A stretch of DNA of 64,000 nucleotides from Mycobacterium sp. 1554424.7 (GCF_001665295.1 NZ_LZSE01000135.1:28310-92309); one strand, 5' to 3'. Numbered from the stretch's first letter, positions 48,963 through 57,210 are shown. Notes: a model not told the origin generated them from the sequence alone. Program-made: numbers and translations.

Positions 48963-49436
48963 CTACACCCGCTCGAGGTAGAAGTAGTAATAGCGGCCCA
49001 CCCCATCTTGAAAGTCCAGCACGCCCTTGCCGTTCATGATGCCCATCACGGCGTCGTCGTCGATCTTCTTGAAGTGGTCGTGCACCGGCTGGCCGTCGTA
49101 GACCATCGTCGCGGTGACCTCGCCGCGGAACTCCTCTAGCCACAGGCTGGCCTCGCCCTTGCCCATCGCCTTGTTCGAGAACTTGTTCCCGTCGCCGTCC
49201 AGGCACACCAGCGGCTGCACGTCGGCGGCAGATTTGAAGGTCTTGCCGAACCAGCCGGCCTTTTCCAGCTGGCCGTTCATCTTGTGGCCGGTGACGAACT
49301 CGCCGCCCTTCCACTCGCCCAGCATTTCGTCGATGGTCGCCGGCTGCAATGTCGCCCAGAAGTCGTCGAGCTCGGCATCGGCGATGTCGCCGCCGCGTTC
49401 CTTGAATTCGGTGAACTTCTTGCGGGCCAGGCTCAT
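48963..49436 (-). CDS. DUF4334/GXWXG-motif protein
   Basis: 157 residues with the GXWXG motif (MLGEWKGGEFVTGH, about 38-51) in the N-terminal part and a C-terminal DUF4334 domain (EFRGEVTATMVYDGQPVHDHFKKIDDDAVMGIMNGKG by its ends). Lipocalin-like small proteins of this type have no established reaction. ATG 49436 overlaps the hisC2 stop as ATGA, so translation is coupled to the aminotransferase. Confidence 0.85.
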   Translation of the reverse strand: MSLARKKFTEFKERGGDIADAELDDFWATLQPATIDEMLGEWKGGEFVTGHKMNGQLEKAGWFGKTFKSAADVQPLVCLDGDGNKFSNKAMGKGEASLWLEEFRGEVTATMVYDGQPVHDHFKKIDDDAVMGIMNGKGVLDFQDGVGRYYYFYLERV

Positions 49437-50509
49437 TGGTTCTCCTTGATCCAGTCGCGGGCAAACCGCAGCAGCGCGTCGTTCTCCTCCGGCGCCCCGA
49501 TGCTGACCCGCACGCCATCCGGCGCGAACGGGCGGACCACGATGCGCGCCTCGGCGGCCCGCGCCACGAAGTCCTGGGTGCGCGTTCCCAGGGGCAGCCA
49601 GACGAAGTTGGCCTGCGACGGCGGCAGGGCGAACCCGGCGTCCCGCAGGCCGGCGCTGACGCGGGCGCGTTCGGCGACGACGGCGTCGGTGCGGGCCAGC
49701 AACTCGTCGGCGGCATCCAGCGAGGCGATGGCGGCGGCCTGCGAGATGCTCGTCACCGCGAACGGCACGTAGACCTGGTCCAGCGCGGTGATCAGGTCGG
49801 GGTGGCCGACGGCGTAGCCGACGCGCAGGCCCGCCAGCCCGTAGGCCTTCGAAAAGGTCCGCAGCACAACGACATTGCTGCGGGTGCGGGCCAGCTGCAG
49901 GCTGTCGGGCAGCATGCCGTCGCGGATGTACTCGACGTAGGCCTCGTCGATGGCGATCAGGATGTGGGGTGGCACCGCCTCGACGAAGCGGGCCAGCGCG
50001 TCCGGGTCGACGACCGTGGACGTCGGATTGTTCGGGTTGCACACGAAGATCAGCCGGGTGCGGTCGGTCACCGCGGCGAGCATCGCGTACAGATCGAAGG
50101 TGTGGTCGGTCAGGGGAACCTTGACGGCGACGGCGCCGGCGACCTGAACCATGGGCGGGTAAAGCTCGAAGCTGTGCCAGCCCATCACCACCTCGTCGCC
50201 CGCGGCGGCGGTGATTTGGATGACCTGCTGGCACAGACTGACCGAACCGCAACTGACGGCGACCTGCTCGGGCGCGAAATCCGCGGAGCTCGCAGAGCTG
50301 AGGTGCTTGGCCAGCGCCGCCTTGAGCGCAAGGTTGGCGCTGTCGGGATAGCGGTGAATGCTGTCGGTAGCCCGTTCGATCGCCGCGCGGACGCTGGGCA
50401 GCGGGCCGTGCACCGTCTCGTTGCTGGCCAGTTTGATCGAACCCGGCACCGTCTTGCCGGGAACGTAGACGGGAAGTCCCGCCAGCTCGGGACGCAGGCG
50501 GGCGGTCAC
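49433..50509 (-). CDS. hisC2: HisC2-type histidinol-phosphate/aromatic aminotransferase
   Basis: PLP-dependent class I/II aminotransferase of 358 residues, matching HisC2 (Rv3772), proposed to act on histidinol phosphate or aromatic amino acids. SNETVHGPLPSV and HRYPDSANLALKAALA bind substrate, NPNNPT contacts PLP, and the PLP lysine is Lys221 in TFSKAYGLAGLR. GTG start at 50509. Cytoplasmic. Followed by the coupled DUF4334 gene; no other histidine gene is nearby. Confidence 0.92.
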   Translation of the reverse strand: MTARLRPELAGLPVYVPGKTVPGSIKLASNETVHGPLPSVRAAIERATDSIHRYPDSANLALKAALAKHLSSASSADFAPEQVAVSCGSVSLCQQVIQITAAAGDEVVMGWHSFELYPPMVQVAGAVAVKVPLTDHTFDLYAMLAAVTDRTRLIFVCNPNNPTSTVVDPDALARFVEAVPPHILIAIDEAYVEYIRDGMLPDSLQLARTRSNVVVLRTFSKAYGLAGLRVGYAVGHPDLITALDQVYVPFAVTSISQAAAIASLDAADELLARTDAVVAERARVSAGLRDAGFALPPSQANFVWLPLGTRTQDFVARAAEARIVVRPFAPDGVRVSIGAPEENDALLRFARDWIKENQ

Positions 50510-50598
50510 TTCGACAGCATATGTCGGCGCTGTGTACGCTATGCCTCCGGCGGTTCGGGGACGGCTGAAGGGGTTCGGGTACCCTCAGGAAGTCCGAT

Positions 50599-50687
50599 GG
50601 AGGCGTGCCAGAGCGGCCGAATGGGGCTCACTGCTAATGAGTTGTCCCCCTCAAAGGGGACCGGAGGTTCAAATCCTCTCGCCTCCG
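50599..50687 (+). tRNA. tRNA-Ser (anticodon GCT)
   Basis: 89-nt class II tRNA. Acceptor GGAGGCG pairs with CGCCTCC (50680-50686), discriminator G; anticodon loop CTGCTAA gives GCT at 50633-50635; long variable arm (GTCCCCCTCAAAGGGGAC) and T-loop GTTCAAATC. Decodes AGC/AGU. Confidence 0.97.
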
Positions 50688-50720
50688 CTGAGCCCCTCGG
50701 GGTTAGACAACTGAAGACAG

Positions 50721-50793
50721 GCGCCCGTAGCTCAACGGATAGAGCATCTGACTACGGATCAGAAGGTTAGGGGTTCGAATCCCTTCGGGCGCG
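50721..50793 (+). tRNA. tRNA-Arg (anticodon ACG)
   Basis: 73-nt tRNA. Acceptor GCGCCCG pairs with CGGGCGC (50786-50792), discriminator G; anticodon loop CTACGGA gives ACG at 50754-50756 (read as ICG); T-arm GGGGTTCGAATCCC. 33 nt after the tRNA-Ser, so possibly co-transcribed. Confidence 0.97.
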
Positions 50794-50868
50794 CTCAGAT
50801 CGATGTACTTCGAATCGTTCAGCCGGAGTTGGTTGTGGCCGCGAATATTCGGCGATAATCTCCCGCGC

Positions 50869-51042
50869 ATGATGACGAGCAGCTTTGGACAGACAATTGG
50901 TGGCGGCGCCGGCGGCCGTTTCGGCGGTGGCGCGGGTGGCCGCGTGGGCGGTGGCGCCGGAGGCCGCCTCGGCGGTGGCGCGGGTGGCCGCGTGGGCGGT
51001 GGCGCCGGAGGCCGCCTCGGCGGTGGCGCCGGCGGTCGCTAG
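50869..51042 (+). CDS. Glycine/arginine-rich repeat protein
   Basis: 57 residues: MMTSSFGQTI followed by six copies of GGGAGGR separated by one variable residue (F, V, L, V, L). TAATCT (50856-50861) lies 7 nt before ATG 50869, fitting a leaderless promoter, which supports real expression. The pattern resembles short RGG-like RNA-binding tails, but no function can be assigned. It directly follows the tRNA-Arg gene. Confidence 0.55.
   Translation: MMTSSFGQTIGGGAGGRFGGGAGGRVGGGAGGRLGGGAGGRVGGGAGGRLGGGAGGR
50899..51039. repeat. 24-bp in-frame minisatellite (5.9 copies)
   Basis: The DNA repeats GGCGGTGGCGC(C/G)GG(A/T)GGCCGC plus one variable codon, with alternating GTG and CTC codons giving a higher-order 48-bp period. 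Unit length is a multiple of three, so copy-number change would keep the reading frame. Likely to vary between strains. Confidence 0.85.
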
Positions 51043-51078
51043 CCCCTAACCCTTTTCATTCGGTAAAGCGCCCCCGGC

Positions 51079-51612
51079 TCAGACGATCGGGCCGGGCGGC
51101 GCTTCCGTGTCGGCCGAACCGACCAGATCGAGTTGCATCCATGCGACGTCGTGCCAGCGTCCGTGCTTCCACTCGACGCGCCGGTACAGCCCGGCGTCCT
51201 GGAACCCGAAGGACCGATGGAAGCCGTTGCTGGGCTCGTTGGGCTGGGTGATGCCGGCGAAGGCCTGCCGATAGCCGTGCTCGGCGAGCCGGTGCAGTAG
51301 CCGCGTGTAGAGCGCGCGGCCGCCGCCGGTGCGGTGATGGTCGCGGTCGACGTAGAGTCCGGTCTCGGTCGACCATCGGTAGGTCGGCATGCGATTGAGG
51401 GTGTGCCCGTAGGCGAAGCCGATGATCCGATCGTCGCGTTCGAGTACGAGCCATTCGTGGGCCGCGGCGATCCGCGTGGCCATCTCCTCGACGCTCGGGA
51501 CTTCGATTTCCCAGCTGATCGCCGTGTCCAGAACGTAGGGGCGATAGATCGCGACGCAGGCGGCCGCGTCCCGCGCGGAAGCCGGGCGCACCAGGCCGAT
51601 GCTCGCTTGCAT
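51079..51612 (-). CDS. GNAT N-acetyltransferase (phosphinothricin/methionine sulfoximine type)
   Basis: 177 residues of the Pat/MnaT type: IGLVRPASARDAAACVAIYRPYV, DTAISWEIEVPS, acetyl-CoA loop HHRTGGGRALYTRL and GITQPNEPSNGFHRSFGFQDAGLYRRVEWKHGRWHDVAWMQ by its ends. These enzymes acetylate phosphinothricin, methionine sulfoximine or similar amino acid analogues. The GGGRALY P-loop is a variant of the QxxGxG/A motif. Downstream of the glycine-rich gene, convergent with it. Confidence 0.9.
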   Translation of the reverse strand: MQASIGLVRPASARDAAACVAIYRPYVLDTAISWEIEVPSVEEMATRIAAAHEWLVLERDDRIIGFAYGHTLNRMPTYRWSTETGLYVDRDHHRTGGGRALYTRLLHRLAEHGYRQAFAGITQPNEPSNGFHRSFGFQDAGLYRRVEWKHGRWHDVAWMQLDLVGSADTEAPPGPIV

Positions 51613-51655
51613 GCCAGCAGTCTGTCACCGTCAAAGCCGCAGGGCGGCTTCGGCT

Positions 51656-52276
51656 TTAAACCGGCGTCCAGTCGTCCCAGGACTCGGCGAAGTCGAGAGT
51701 CTCCCTGGGAATGCGGGCGGAAGCGATGATCTCGCGGAAGTGGTCCTGCCAACCCCACCACAGGCAGATGTGAAAGACGTGCTGATACCAGCTGAGCTGG
51801 TAGCCGTCCGGGATGGCCTCGCCCTTGTTTTCCGGTGAGAACACCGCGACCGCCAGCAGGCCGATCGCCGCCGAGGCGGGCAGCTGGATCTTCCCGGTTC
51901 GCCAGATCTGCACTCCCGCGGGGCGCGGGCCGTGCGGGGTCAGTTCGAAACCCTCGGGCAGTTCGTCGTCGTGGCCGTGGCTCCAGCGGTGGACGCCGTA
52001 CAGGACGTCGGCGATGTCGGGGCGGCCGTCGGGCATATCCGATTTCACCGCGATGGGAAAGCGGCTCTGCTCGAAATCGATCCCCGGTGCCGCCATTATC
52101 TGGAAGATGTCCAGCGAGTCCCGGATGGTGCGCTTGAACCGGGTCGCGACGCCCTCCTGTGGATAGCGCTTCTTCGAGGTTCCATCGACCGCGTTGCAGG
52201 CATGCAGCATCGCGGTGTCCCACTCGCGGTGTTCCCAGTGGTCGAGCGAGCGCCTGACCGAATCCCCGACGTCCAC
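51656..52276 (-). CDS. Conserved hypothetical protein
   Basis: 206 residues, no signal or membrane segment. Aromatic- and histidine-rich (HWEHREWDTAMLHACNAVDG, YGVHRWSHGHDDELPEGFEL, SWYQHVFHICLWWGWQDHF), suggesting a helical cytoplasmic protein with possible metal-binding histidines. The N-terminus (SLDHWEHREWDTAMLHACNAVDGTSKKRYP by its ends) resembles proteins annotated only as hypothetical in actinobacteria. It is transcribed toward the GNAT gene with a 43-bp gap. Confidence 0.75.
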   Translation of the reverse strand: MDVGDSVRRSLDHWEHREWDTAMLHACNAVDGTSKKRYPQEGVATRFKRTIRDSLDIFQIMAAPGIDFEQSRFPIAVKSDMPDGRPDIADVLYGVHRWSHGHDDELPEGFELTPHGPRPAGVQIWRTGKIQLPASAAIGLLAVAVFSPENKGEAIPDGYQLSWYQHVFHICLWWGWQDHFREIIASARIPRETLDFAESWDDWTPV

Positions 52277-52314
52277 GCTTGGAGGCTAACCGCCCGGCCC
52301 CCAAGGTGTCCTGG

Positions 52315-52836
52315 TTATGGGCGCGGTTGGAACGGCAGCCGGCGCGGCGGGATGGTCACGGTCTGGGTCACCGTGCTGGTTTCGGTGCTCGGGGACACGG
52401 TGACCGTGCTCGGCGGGACCGTCGTCGTCGGGGTATCGGTGCTCGGCGTTCCCGTGTCGGTGCTCGGGGTTCCGGTGTCCGTGCTCGGCGGCGGGGCGGT
52501 CTCGGTGATGGTCTGCGTCGGCGCGCCGCCGCCGCCGTGGTGGCGCGGCGGCTCCGTGGTGGTGGTCACCGCCGGAGCGCTCGTGGTGGTCGGAGCGGTC
52601 GTCGTCGTGGCGGTGGGGGCCGGCGACGGCGAACCGGCCACCAGCTTGACCACCGCGTACGCCGCGAGGCCGAGCAACATCGCGCCCACCGCGCCGGCCG
52701 CGACCAGCGCCGCCGGGCGGCGATACCAGGGTGTCGGGGGTTCGGGCGGCTGCGGGGCCGGCTCGTCGTAATAGCCGCCGTAGGCGGCCTGGGTCGGCTC
52801 GGAGTAGAAGTCGGGGTTCTCGGGGTAGGGCGGCAC
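52315..52836 (-). CDS. Membrane-anchored Pro/Thr-rich protein
   Basis: 173 residues: acidic/aromatic cytoplasmic N-terminus rich in Pro and Tyr (about 1-37), a single membrane helix (about 44-66: ALVAAGAVGAMLLGLAAYAVVKLV), then a low-complexity Thr/Pro/Ser extracytoplasmic stretch with three STDTGTP-like units and TVTVSPSTETSTVTQTVTIP. Such tails are often O-mannosylated in mycobacteria. Function unknown. GTG start at 52836. Confidence 0.7.
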   Translation of the reverse strand: MPPYPENPDFYSEPTQAAYGGYYDEPAPQPPEPPTPWYRRPAALVAAGAVGAMLLGLAAYAVVKLVAGSPSPAPTATTTTAPTTTSAPAVTTTTEPPRHHGGGGAPTQTITETAPPPSTDTGTPSTDTGTPSTDTPTTTVPPSTVTVSPSTETSTVTQTVTIPPRRLPFQPRP

Positions 52837-52855
52837 GAAGGGAGATGTTAGTGCG

Positions 52856-53890
52856 TCAGGATTCGCCGCCGATAAGCGTCAGCGCCCGCTCGAACAGGTG
52901 CACCGTCGCGGCGTGGAGTTGGTCGCCGACCTCTTTTTCGGCCTTGCCCGCGCAGGCCCGCGCCAGCGTGCCCTCGATGACGATGCCGAGCTTGAAACAG
53001 GCCAAAACGGTGTACCACACGATGTTCGACAGGTCGCGGGTGGTGTTGGCGGCGTACCGCTGCAACAGGTCGTCGATGCTGGCCAGCCCGTCCTGTCCGC
53101 CCAGGGCGTGGCTGAACACGCTGGAGCCGTCCGGCTGGCGCCAGGTCGCCAGCAACCAGCCCAGGTCGAGCAGCGGGTCACCGATCGTGCACATCTCCCA
53201 GTCGACGATGGCGACCACCTCGGGTCCGGTGCGGGAAAACATGACGTTGGCGGCGTGGTAGTCGCCGTGCATGATGCCGGAGCTCCAGCTGGTGGGTCGG
53301 CGGCGCTCCAGCCAGGCGGACACTTCCTCGATCCCCGGGATGTCGGGCCCGGGGTAGCCGTCGTACTCGCTGTAGGAGTCCAGCTCGGAAAGCCAGCGCG
53401 GCACCTGACGTTCCAGGAAACCCCCCGGCTTGCCGAAGTCGGCGAGGCCGACGGCGACGTGGTCGACGGCGCCGAGCTTCGCCAGGGCGTCGGCCATCGA
53501 CAGGCCCATGCCGAACCGCACGCTCGCGTCACCGGTGTGCAAGGCCGGCAGTCCCTCGCCGGCGTTGAACCCGTCGACCGGCTCCATCAAATAGAAGACG
53601 GCGTCGCCGAGCACGCTGGTGTCCTCGCAGGTGGCGATCAGGTGCGGGTGCGGCACGTCGGAGCCGGCCAGGGCCGCAAGGACTTTCGTCTCCCGCAGGA
53701 TCACGCTGTTGCTGCGGGGGCGCAGGTGCCGCGGTCCACGCCGCAGCACGTAGGGCCGCCCGGCCCTGGTGAATCGCAGCATGACGTTCTGGGTTCCGCC
53801 GGTGACGTTGGCGACGTCCTCGAGCGGACCCTCGCCGAGCCCCTGCTCCGACATCCATGCCGCTACGGCCTCGAGGTTGACGGGGTCCAC
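52856..53890 (-). CDS. APH/ACAD10-type phosphotransferase family protein
   Basis: 344 residues of the aminoglycoside-phosphotransferase/choline-kinase-like fold often linked to acyl-CoA dehydrogenases (ACAD10/11 type). N-lobe GGTQNVMLRFTRAGRPYVLRRGP, catalytic loop IMHGDYHAANVMF (Asp and Asn), metal Asp in VAIVDWEMCTIGDPLLDLGWL. Predicted to phosphorylate hydroxyacyl substrates. GTG 53890 is 2 nt after the NTF2-like gene stop, so the two are co-transcribed. In M. tuberculosis a related gene was named fadE36; the name is not used here. Confidence 0.85.
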   Translation of the reverse strand: MDPVNLEAVAAWMSEQGLGEGPLEDVANVTGGTQNVMLRFTRAGRPYVLRRGPRHLRPRSNSVILRETKVLAALAGSDVPHPHLIATCEDTSVLGDAVFYLMEPVDGFNAGEGLPALHTGDASVRFGMGLSMADALAKLGAVDHVAVGLADFGKPGGFLERQVPRWLSELDSYSEYDGYPGPDIPGIEEVSAWLERRRPTSWSSGIMHGDYHAANVMFSRTGPEVVAIVDWEMCTIGDPLLDLGWLLATWRQPDGSSVFSHALGGQDGLASIDDLLQRYAANTTRDLSNIVWYTVLACFKLGIVIEGTLARACAGKAEKEVGDQLHAATVHLFERALTLIGGES

Positions 53891-53892
53891 CT

Positions 53893-54240
53893 TCAGCCCT
53901 TGGGCTGCGGGGTGTAGCGAACGGTCTGGGCCCAGATCTTGCCGTCGCGGAACACGAAGGTGTCGACGCCGTCGTCGACCCGGTTGAGCCGCGAATCGGC
54001 CGCCCACTCGAGGAACAGCACGTCGCCCTCGAAGACCTGGTTCTTGAGGTCCCACGTCGCGTCGGGCAGGTCGTCGAGCAGCTTCGCGAACGCCGCGCGG
54101 ACGCCGTCCTTGCCGCGGGCCGCGCCGGCCGTGGTGATGACCACGGAATCCTCGGTGTAGTCGACGACGATCTCGTCCAGGTCGCCTGCGCCGAGCGCCT
54201 GCCCGTGGTGGGCAAATATTTCTTGCGGCGTGCGGGTCAT
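53893..54240 (-). CDS. NTF2/SnoaL-like domain protein
   Basis: 115 residues with the cone-shaped alpha+beta fold pattern of SnoaL-like proteins: IFAHHGQALGAGDLDEIVVDYTEDSVVITT at the front, ATWDLKNQVFEGDVLFLEWAA and DTFVFRDGKIWAQTVRYTP at the end. Members are isomerases, hydratases or ligand-binding proteins; no substrate can be inferred. Operon with the phosphotransferase that follows 2 nt later. Confidence 0.85.
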   Translation of the reverse strand: MTRTPQEIFAHHGQALGAGDLDEIVVDYTEDSVVITTAGAARGKDGVRAAFAKLLDDLPDATWDLKNQVFEGDVLFLEWAADSRLNRVDDGVDTFVFRDGKIWAQTVRYTPQPKG

Positions 54241-54343
54241 GGGATGAAGCGTAGGTCACCGGCGGCTCGCGCCCGTCGCCGCCGGAGCCCTGGAACAATA
54301 GTGTGGACAACTAACGAACTTCGGGCTTGGGAGGGAAACCGCG

Positions 54344-55288
54344 ATGCCGCGCACCGACAACGATTCCTGGGACATCACGCAAAGCGTGGGAGCCACGGCG
54401 CTGGGCGTCGCCGCGGCCCGGGCCGCCGAGACCGCGAGCGAGAACCCGCTCATCAACGACCCGTTCGCGCGGGTGTTCGTCGACGCGGCGGGCGAGGGGA
54501 TGTGGAGCATCTACGCCGACCCCAAGCTGCTGGCCAAGGCGGTCGACCTGGAACCGGAGGTGCGGAGTCGAATCCAGCTGATGATCGACTTCATGGCCAC
54601 GCGCACAGCGTTTTTCGACGAATTCTTCCTGGGAGCCGCCGACGCCGGCGTTCGCCAGGTGGTGATCCTGGCCGCCGGCCTGGACGCCCGCACCTGGCGG
54701 CTGCCGTGGCCCGACGGGACCGTCGTGTACGAGCTGGACCAGCCCAAGGTGCTGGAATTCAAATCCAACACGTTGCGCGAGCACGGCGCGCAGCCGAAGG
54801 CGGAGCTGGTCAACGTGGCGATCGACCTGCGCCAGGACTGGCCAAAGGCGTTGCAGGAGGCGGGGTTCGACGCGTCGCGGCCGGCGGTCTGGTCGGCCGA
54901 GGGCCTTGTCCGGTATCTGCCGGCGCAGGCGCAGGACCTGCTGTTCGAGCGCGTCCATGCGCAAAGCGCGCCGGGCAGTTGGCTCGCTTCCAACGTGCCG
55001 GGCGCGGGCTTCACCGACCCCGACCTCGTGCGGCGGCAGCGCGAGGACATGCAGCGCATGCGCGCCGCCGCCGCGCGGCTGGTTGACACGGAGGTCACCG
55101 ACTTCGACGACCTCTGGTACGCGGAGGAGCGGACGCCCGTCGACGGCTGGCTGCGCGAGCACGGCTGGGACGTGTCGACGGCGACCTTTGCGGAGCTGAT
55201 GGCGCGCTACGGCCGCAGCATTCCGGATGGTACCGAAAACGCGATGCCGCCAACCCTGTACGTGTCGGCGCAGCGGCGCGCGGGCTGA
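54344..55288 (+). CDS. SAM-dependent methyltransferase (Rv3767c type, TIGR00027)
   Basis: 314 residues, same length as Rv3767c, a member of the large mycobacterial family of leucine carboxyl methyltransferase-like proteins. [21 protein letters not shown] at the front, SAM motif [19 protein letters not shown], acidic post-motif [31 protein letters not shown] and [11 protein letters not shown]. Small-molecule substrate unknown. A ribosome site (GGGAGGGAA) precedes ATG 54344. Confidence 0.92.
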   Translation: MPRTDNDSWDITQSVGATALGVAAARAAETASENPLINDPFARVFVDAAGEGMWSIYADPKLLAKAVDLEPEVRSRIQLMIDFMATRTAFFDEFFLGAADAGVRQVVILAAGLDARTWRLPWPDGTVVYELDQPKVLEFKSNTLREHGAQPKAELVNVAIDLRQDWPKALQEAGFDASRPAVWSAEGLVRYLPAQAQDLLFERVHAQSAPGSWLASNVPGAGFTDPDLVRRQREDMQRMRAAAARLVDTEVTDFDDLWYAEERTPVDGWLREHGWDVSTATFAELMARYGRSIPDGTENAMPPTLYVSAQRRAG

Positions 55289-55294
55289 GCGCTC

Positions 55295-56146
55295 CTACGA
55301 ACTCTGCTGGGCCGGAGCCTGTTTCGCGGCCTGCAAGCCTTCCACGTCTTGCTTGATCGCCGCGATCGCGTCGACCGGTGTCAGGTCCTGGCCCTGGCTG
55401 TTCTGGCCGAGCTGCGGCCAGCCCGCGCCGCCGGGCCCCCGTAGCTGGTCCCAGATGTCGCGGACCTTGCTCAGCAACTCGACTTGTTCGTCGTCGGTGA
55501 GCGCCATCAACCATCCTCCGTTCGTACCGATGCCGCATGCGGCGGCAAACTCTTGCGGTGTCAGCCCGTCGGCGGAGTTCATGTCGCACTGACCGAACGG
55601 TGGACACCCCTGCGGCAGGTTGGGGCTGAAGCCGGTGCCGTCGGTGTACTGGTGCGCGACCTGGCCCGGCAGGTTCGGGTTGGAGCCATAGCCTGCGCCG
55701 ATGACGCGCAAGCCCGCGGGCCGCGTCCGCCACATGTTGTAGAAGTCATAAGCGTTGGCGTACCCGATGATCCGCGCGGGCGAGCCGGCGTAGTCGGCCA
55801 GGTTCCAGTACAGGCTGTTGATCCAGCTCGAGCCGTCGCCGGGCGGGTTGCCGCCCGCTTCGACGTCGAGCATGAGCGCGACCCGTGGGTGCAATCCGCC
55901 GGCGGCATCGATCATCGAGCGCACGGTGTCGGCATTGGCCAACCAGTTCGGGCGCACGTAGGTGTACACGATCCCGAACGTCAGGCGCCCGCTGTCCAAC
56001 GCGCCGCGCAGCCATGCGTAGTTGGTCGCGAAGTTGTGATCTCGATAGGTGCCGTCGCAGACGCGGATGGAAAGCACCCGGTACGGATAGGAATCGTCCA
56101 CGGGCACTTGGAATTCCGAGACGTCTGCGAACAGGGTGTCGGTCAC
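55295..56146 (-). CDS. GH25 lysozyme-like protein
   Basis: 283 residues from GTG 56146 (TTG 56167 is an alternative). TIM-barrel GH25-like features: DVSEFQ at the first strand, YTYVRPNWLAN, LMLDVEAGGNPPGDG with the expected acidic Asp/Glu pair, ARIIGYANAYDF and VAHQYTDGTGF at the last strand. A C-terminal helical/linker region (LTDDEQVELLSKVRDIWDQL, then GQDLTPVDAIAAIKQDVEGL) resembles phage lysin or structural tails. No signal peptide. Predicted muramidase of phage-lysin type, standing alone with no other phage gene nearby. Confidence 0.7.
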   Translation of the reverse strand: MTDTLFADVSEFQVPVDDSYPYRVLSIRVCDGTYRDHNFATNYAWLRGALDSGRLTFGIVYTYVRPNWLANADTVRSMIDAAGGLHPRVALMLDVEAGGNPPGDGSSWINSLYWNLADYAGSPARIIGYANAYDFYNMWRTRPAGLRVIGAGYGSNPNLPGQVAHQYTDGTGFSPNLPQGCPPFGQCDMNSADGLTPQEFAAACGIGTNGGWLMALTDDEQVELLSKVRDIWDQLRGPGGAGWPQLGQNSQGQDLTPVDAIAAIKQDVEGLQAAKQAPAQQSS

Positions 56147-56233
56147 GGCGCCGCGCTTCGGGAGCAACCCATCTCAATCCCCCTTCACCGCAACCCCACT
56201 CGCCATGCTACCCATCGCGGTAATCTCGCGGTT

Positions 56234-56647
56234 ATGGCTGATCGGCCGGCCCGGGTGAGCGACGTGCATCGGATCGCCGCGTCGATGCCACACGTCAAGC
56301 GCATAGAAGGCCCGAAGGGCAACCCCATCTATCAGGTGGGCGGAAAGTCGTTCGTGTTCTTCCGCACTCCGCAGCCCGACGCGATGGACCCGGACACCGG
56401 TGAACGCTATGCCGACGTGATCATGCTCTGGGTGGAGTCGGAAAGCGACAAGCTCGCGCTCGTCCAGGATCCCGCGTCGCCGTTCTTCACGACCAGCCAT
56501 TTCGACGGGCATCCCTCGGTGCTGGTGCGGGCCGGCCGACTGGGAGAAATCACGACGACGGAACTGGCCGAGCTGATCCAGGACGCGTGGCTTTCACGTG
56601 CGTCGAAGAGGCGGGCCGAGGCCTGGCTCGCGGCGCATTCGCAGTAA
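56234..56647 (+). CDS. MmcQ/YjbR-family protein
   Basis: 137 residues of the double-wing DNA-binding-like YjbR fold: KRIEGPKGNPIYQVGGKSFVFFRTP, ADVIMLWVESESDKLALVQDP, FFTTSHFDGHPSVLVRAGRL and a C-terminal helix LAELIQDAWLSRASKRRAEAWL. Function unknown. TAATCT (56221-56226) stands 7 nt before ATG 56234, so the transcript is probably leaderless. Divergent from the GH25-like gene. Confidence 0.85.
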   Translation: MADRPARVSDVHRIAASMPHVKRIEGPKGNPIYQVGGKSFVFFRTPQPDAMDPDTGERYADVIMLWVESESDKLALVQDPASPFFTTSHFDGHPSVLVRAGRLGEITTTELAELIQDAWLSRASKRRAEAWLAAHSQ

Positions 56648-56746
56648 CGGACCCCGAAACCGGTCGGCACCGCCCACGTTTAGACGTGGGTCCAACGGGT
56701 AACGCTAGGCGCACGAGAAATTTTCTCGAACACAACGGAGGTCACC

Positions 56747-56980
56747 ATGGCTGGTCGTGGAGTGATCGGCGCGGTTGTCCTGATCTGGCTGCTCATCGGG
56801 GTCTTCGCGGCCTACCAGCGCGACTACTTCAAGGGCGGCGACACAAGTTGTGTCACGGCGGGAAACATCGCGTTGACGGTGGTCGCCGGTCCTTTGAACT
56901 ACGGGGGCGTCAACCCGAAAGTCAAGGATTGCCATGTCCCGCAGCCAAGTTCAATGTCCAGCGGTCTAGAAGCGGCCTAG
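56747..56980 (+). CDS. Small membrane protein
   Basis: 77 residues with one N-terminal membrane helix (about 4-22: RGVIGAVVLIWLLIGVFAA), then a periplasmic part with two cysteines (DTSCVTAGN and VKDCHVP) that could pair. GGAGG 5-9 nt before ATG 56747 is a strong ribosome site. Followed at 23 nt by the DUF6131 gene; the two form a small operon. Function unknown. Confidence 0.85.
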   Translation: MAGRGVIGAVVLIWLLIGVFAAYQRDYFKGGDTSCVTAGNIALTVVAGPLNYGGVNPKVKDCHVPQPSSMSSGLEAA

Positions 56981-57003
56981 GACCCTCACAAAAGGAAACT
57001 GAC

Positions 57004-57159
57004 ATGATCATCCTCGGCGTAGTGCTACTCATCCTGGGGTTTGTGTTTAGCCTCCCGCTGTTGTGGGAGATCGGCATCGTCGTGCTCGTCATCGGCGCGG
57101 TGTTGTGGATCATGGGTTCCGTCGGCCGGCCGGTCGCCGGCAGGCGGTATTGGTACTAA
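57004..57159 (+). CDS. DUF6131-type hydrophobic miniprotein
   Basis: 51 residues with two hydrophobic helices: MIILGVVLLILGFVFSLPLL and EIGIVVLVIGAVLWIMG, ending RPVAGRRYWY. Typical of short actinobacterial DUF6131 membrane proteins of unknown function. AAAAGGAAA ribosome site upstream. It ends just before a strong terminator. Confidence 0.85.
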   Translation: MIILGVVLLILGFVFSLPLLWEIGIVVLVIGAVLWIMGSVGRPVAGRRYWY

Positions 57160-57175
57160 CCACCCCGTGGAGCCG

Positions 57176-57210
57176 GATCGCGTGACTGCTCGCCAGTCAC
57201 GCGATCTTTT
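57176..57210 (+). terminator. Intrinsic terminator after the small membrane protein operon
   Basis: Perfect 13-bp stem (GATCGCGTGACTG at 57176-57188, CAGTCACGCGATC at 57194-57206), 5-nt loop CTCGC, followed by TTTT. The best classical rho-independent terminator in the window; it insulates tcrXY. Confidence 0.92.

Noticed and set aside
50599-56146. Genomic island integrated at tRNA-Ser/tRNA-Arg
   Set aside because: No integrase and no duplicate of either tRNA 3' end was seen in the following sequence; only the accessory gene content and a lone lysin-like gene hint at it.
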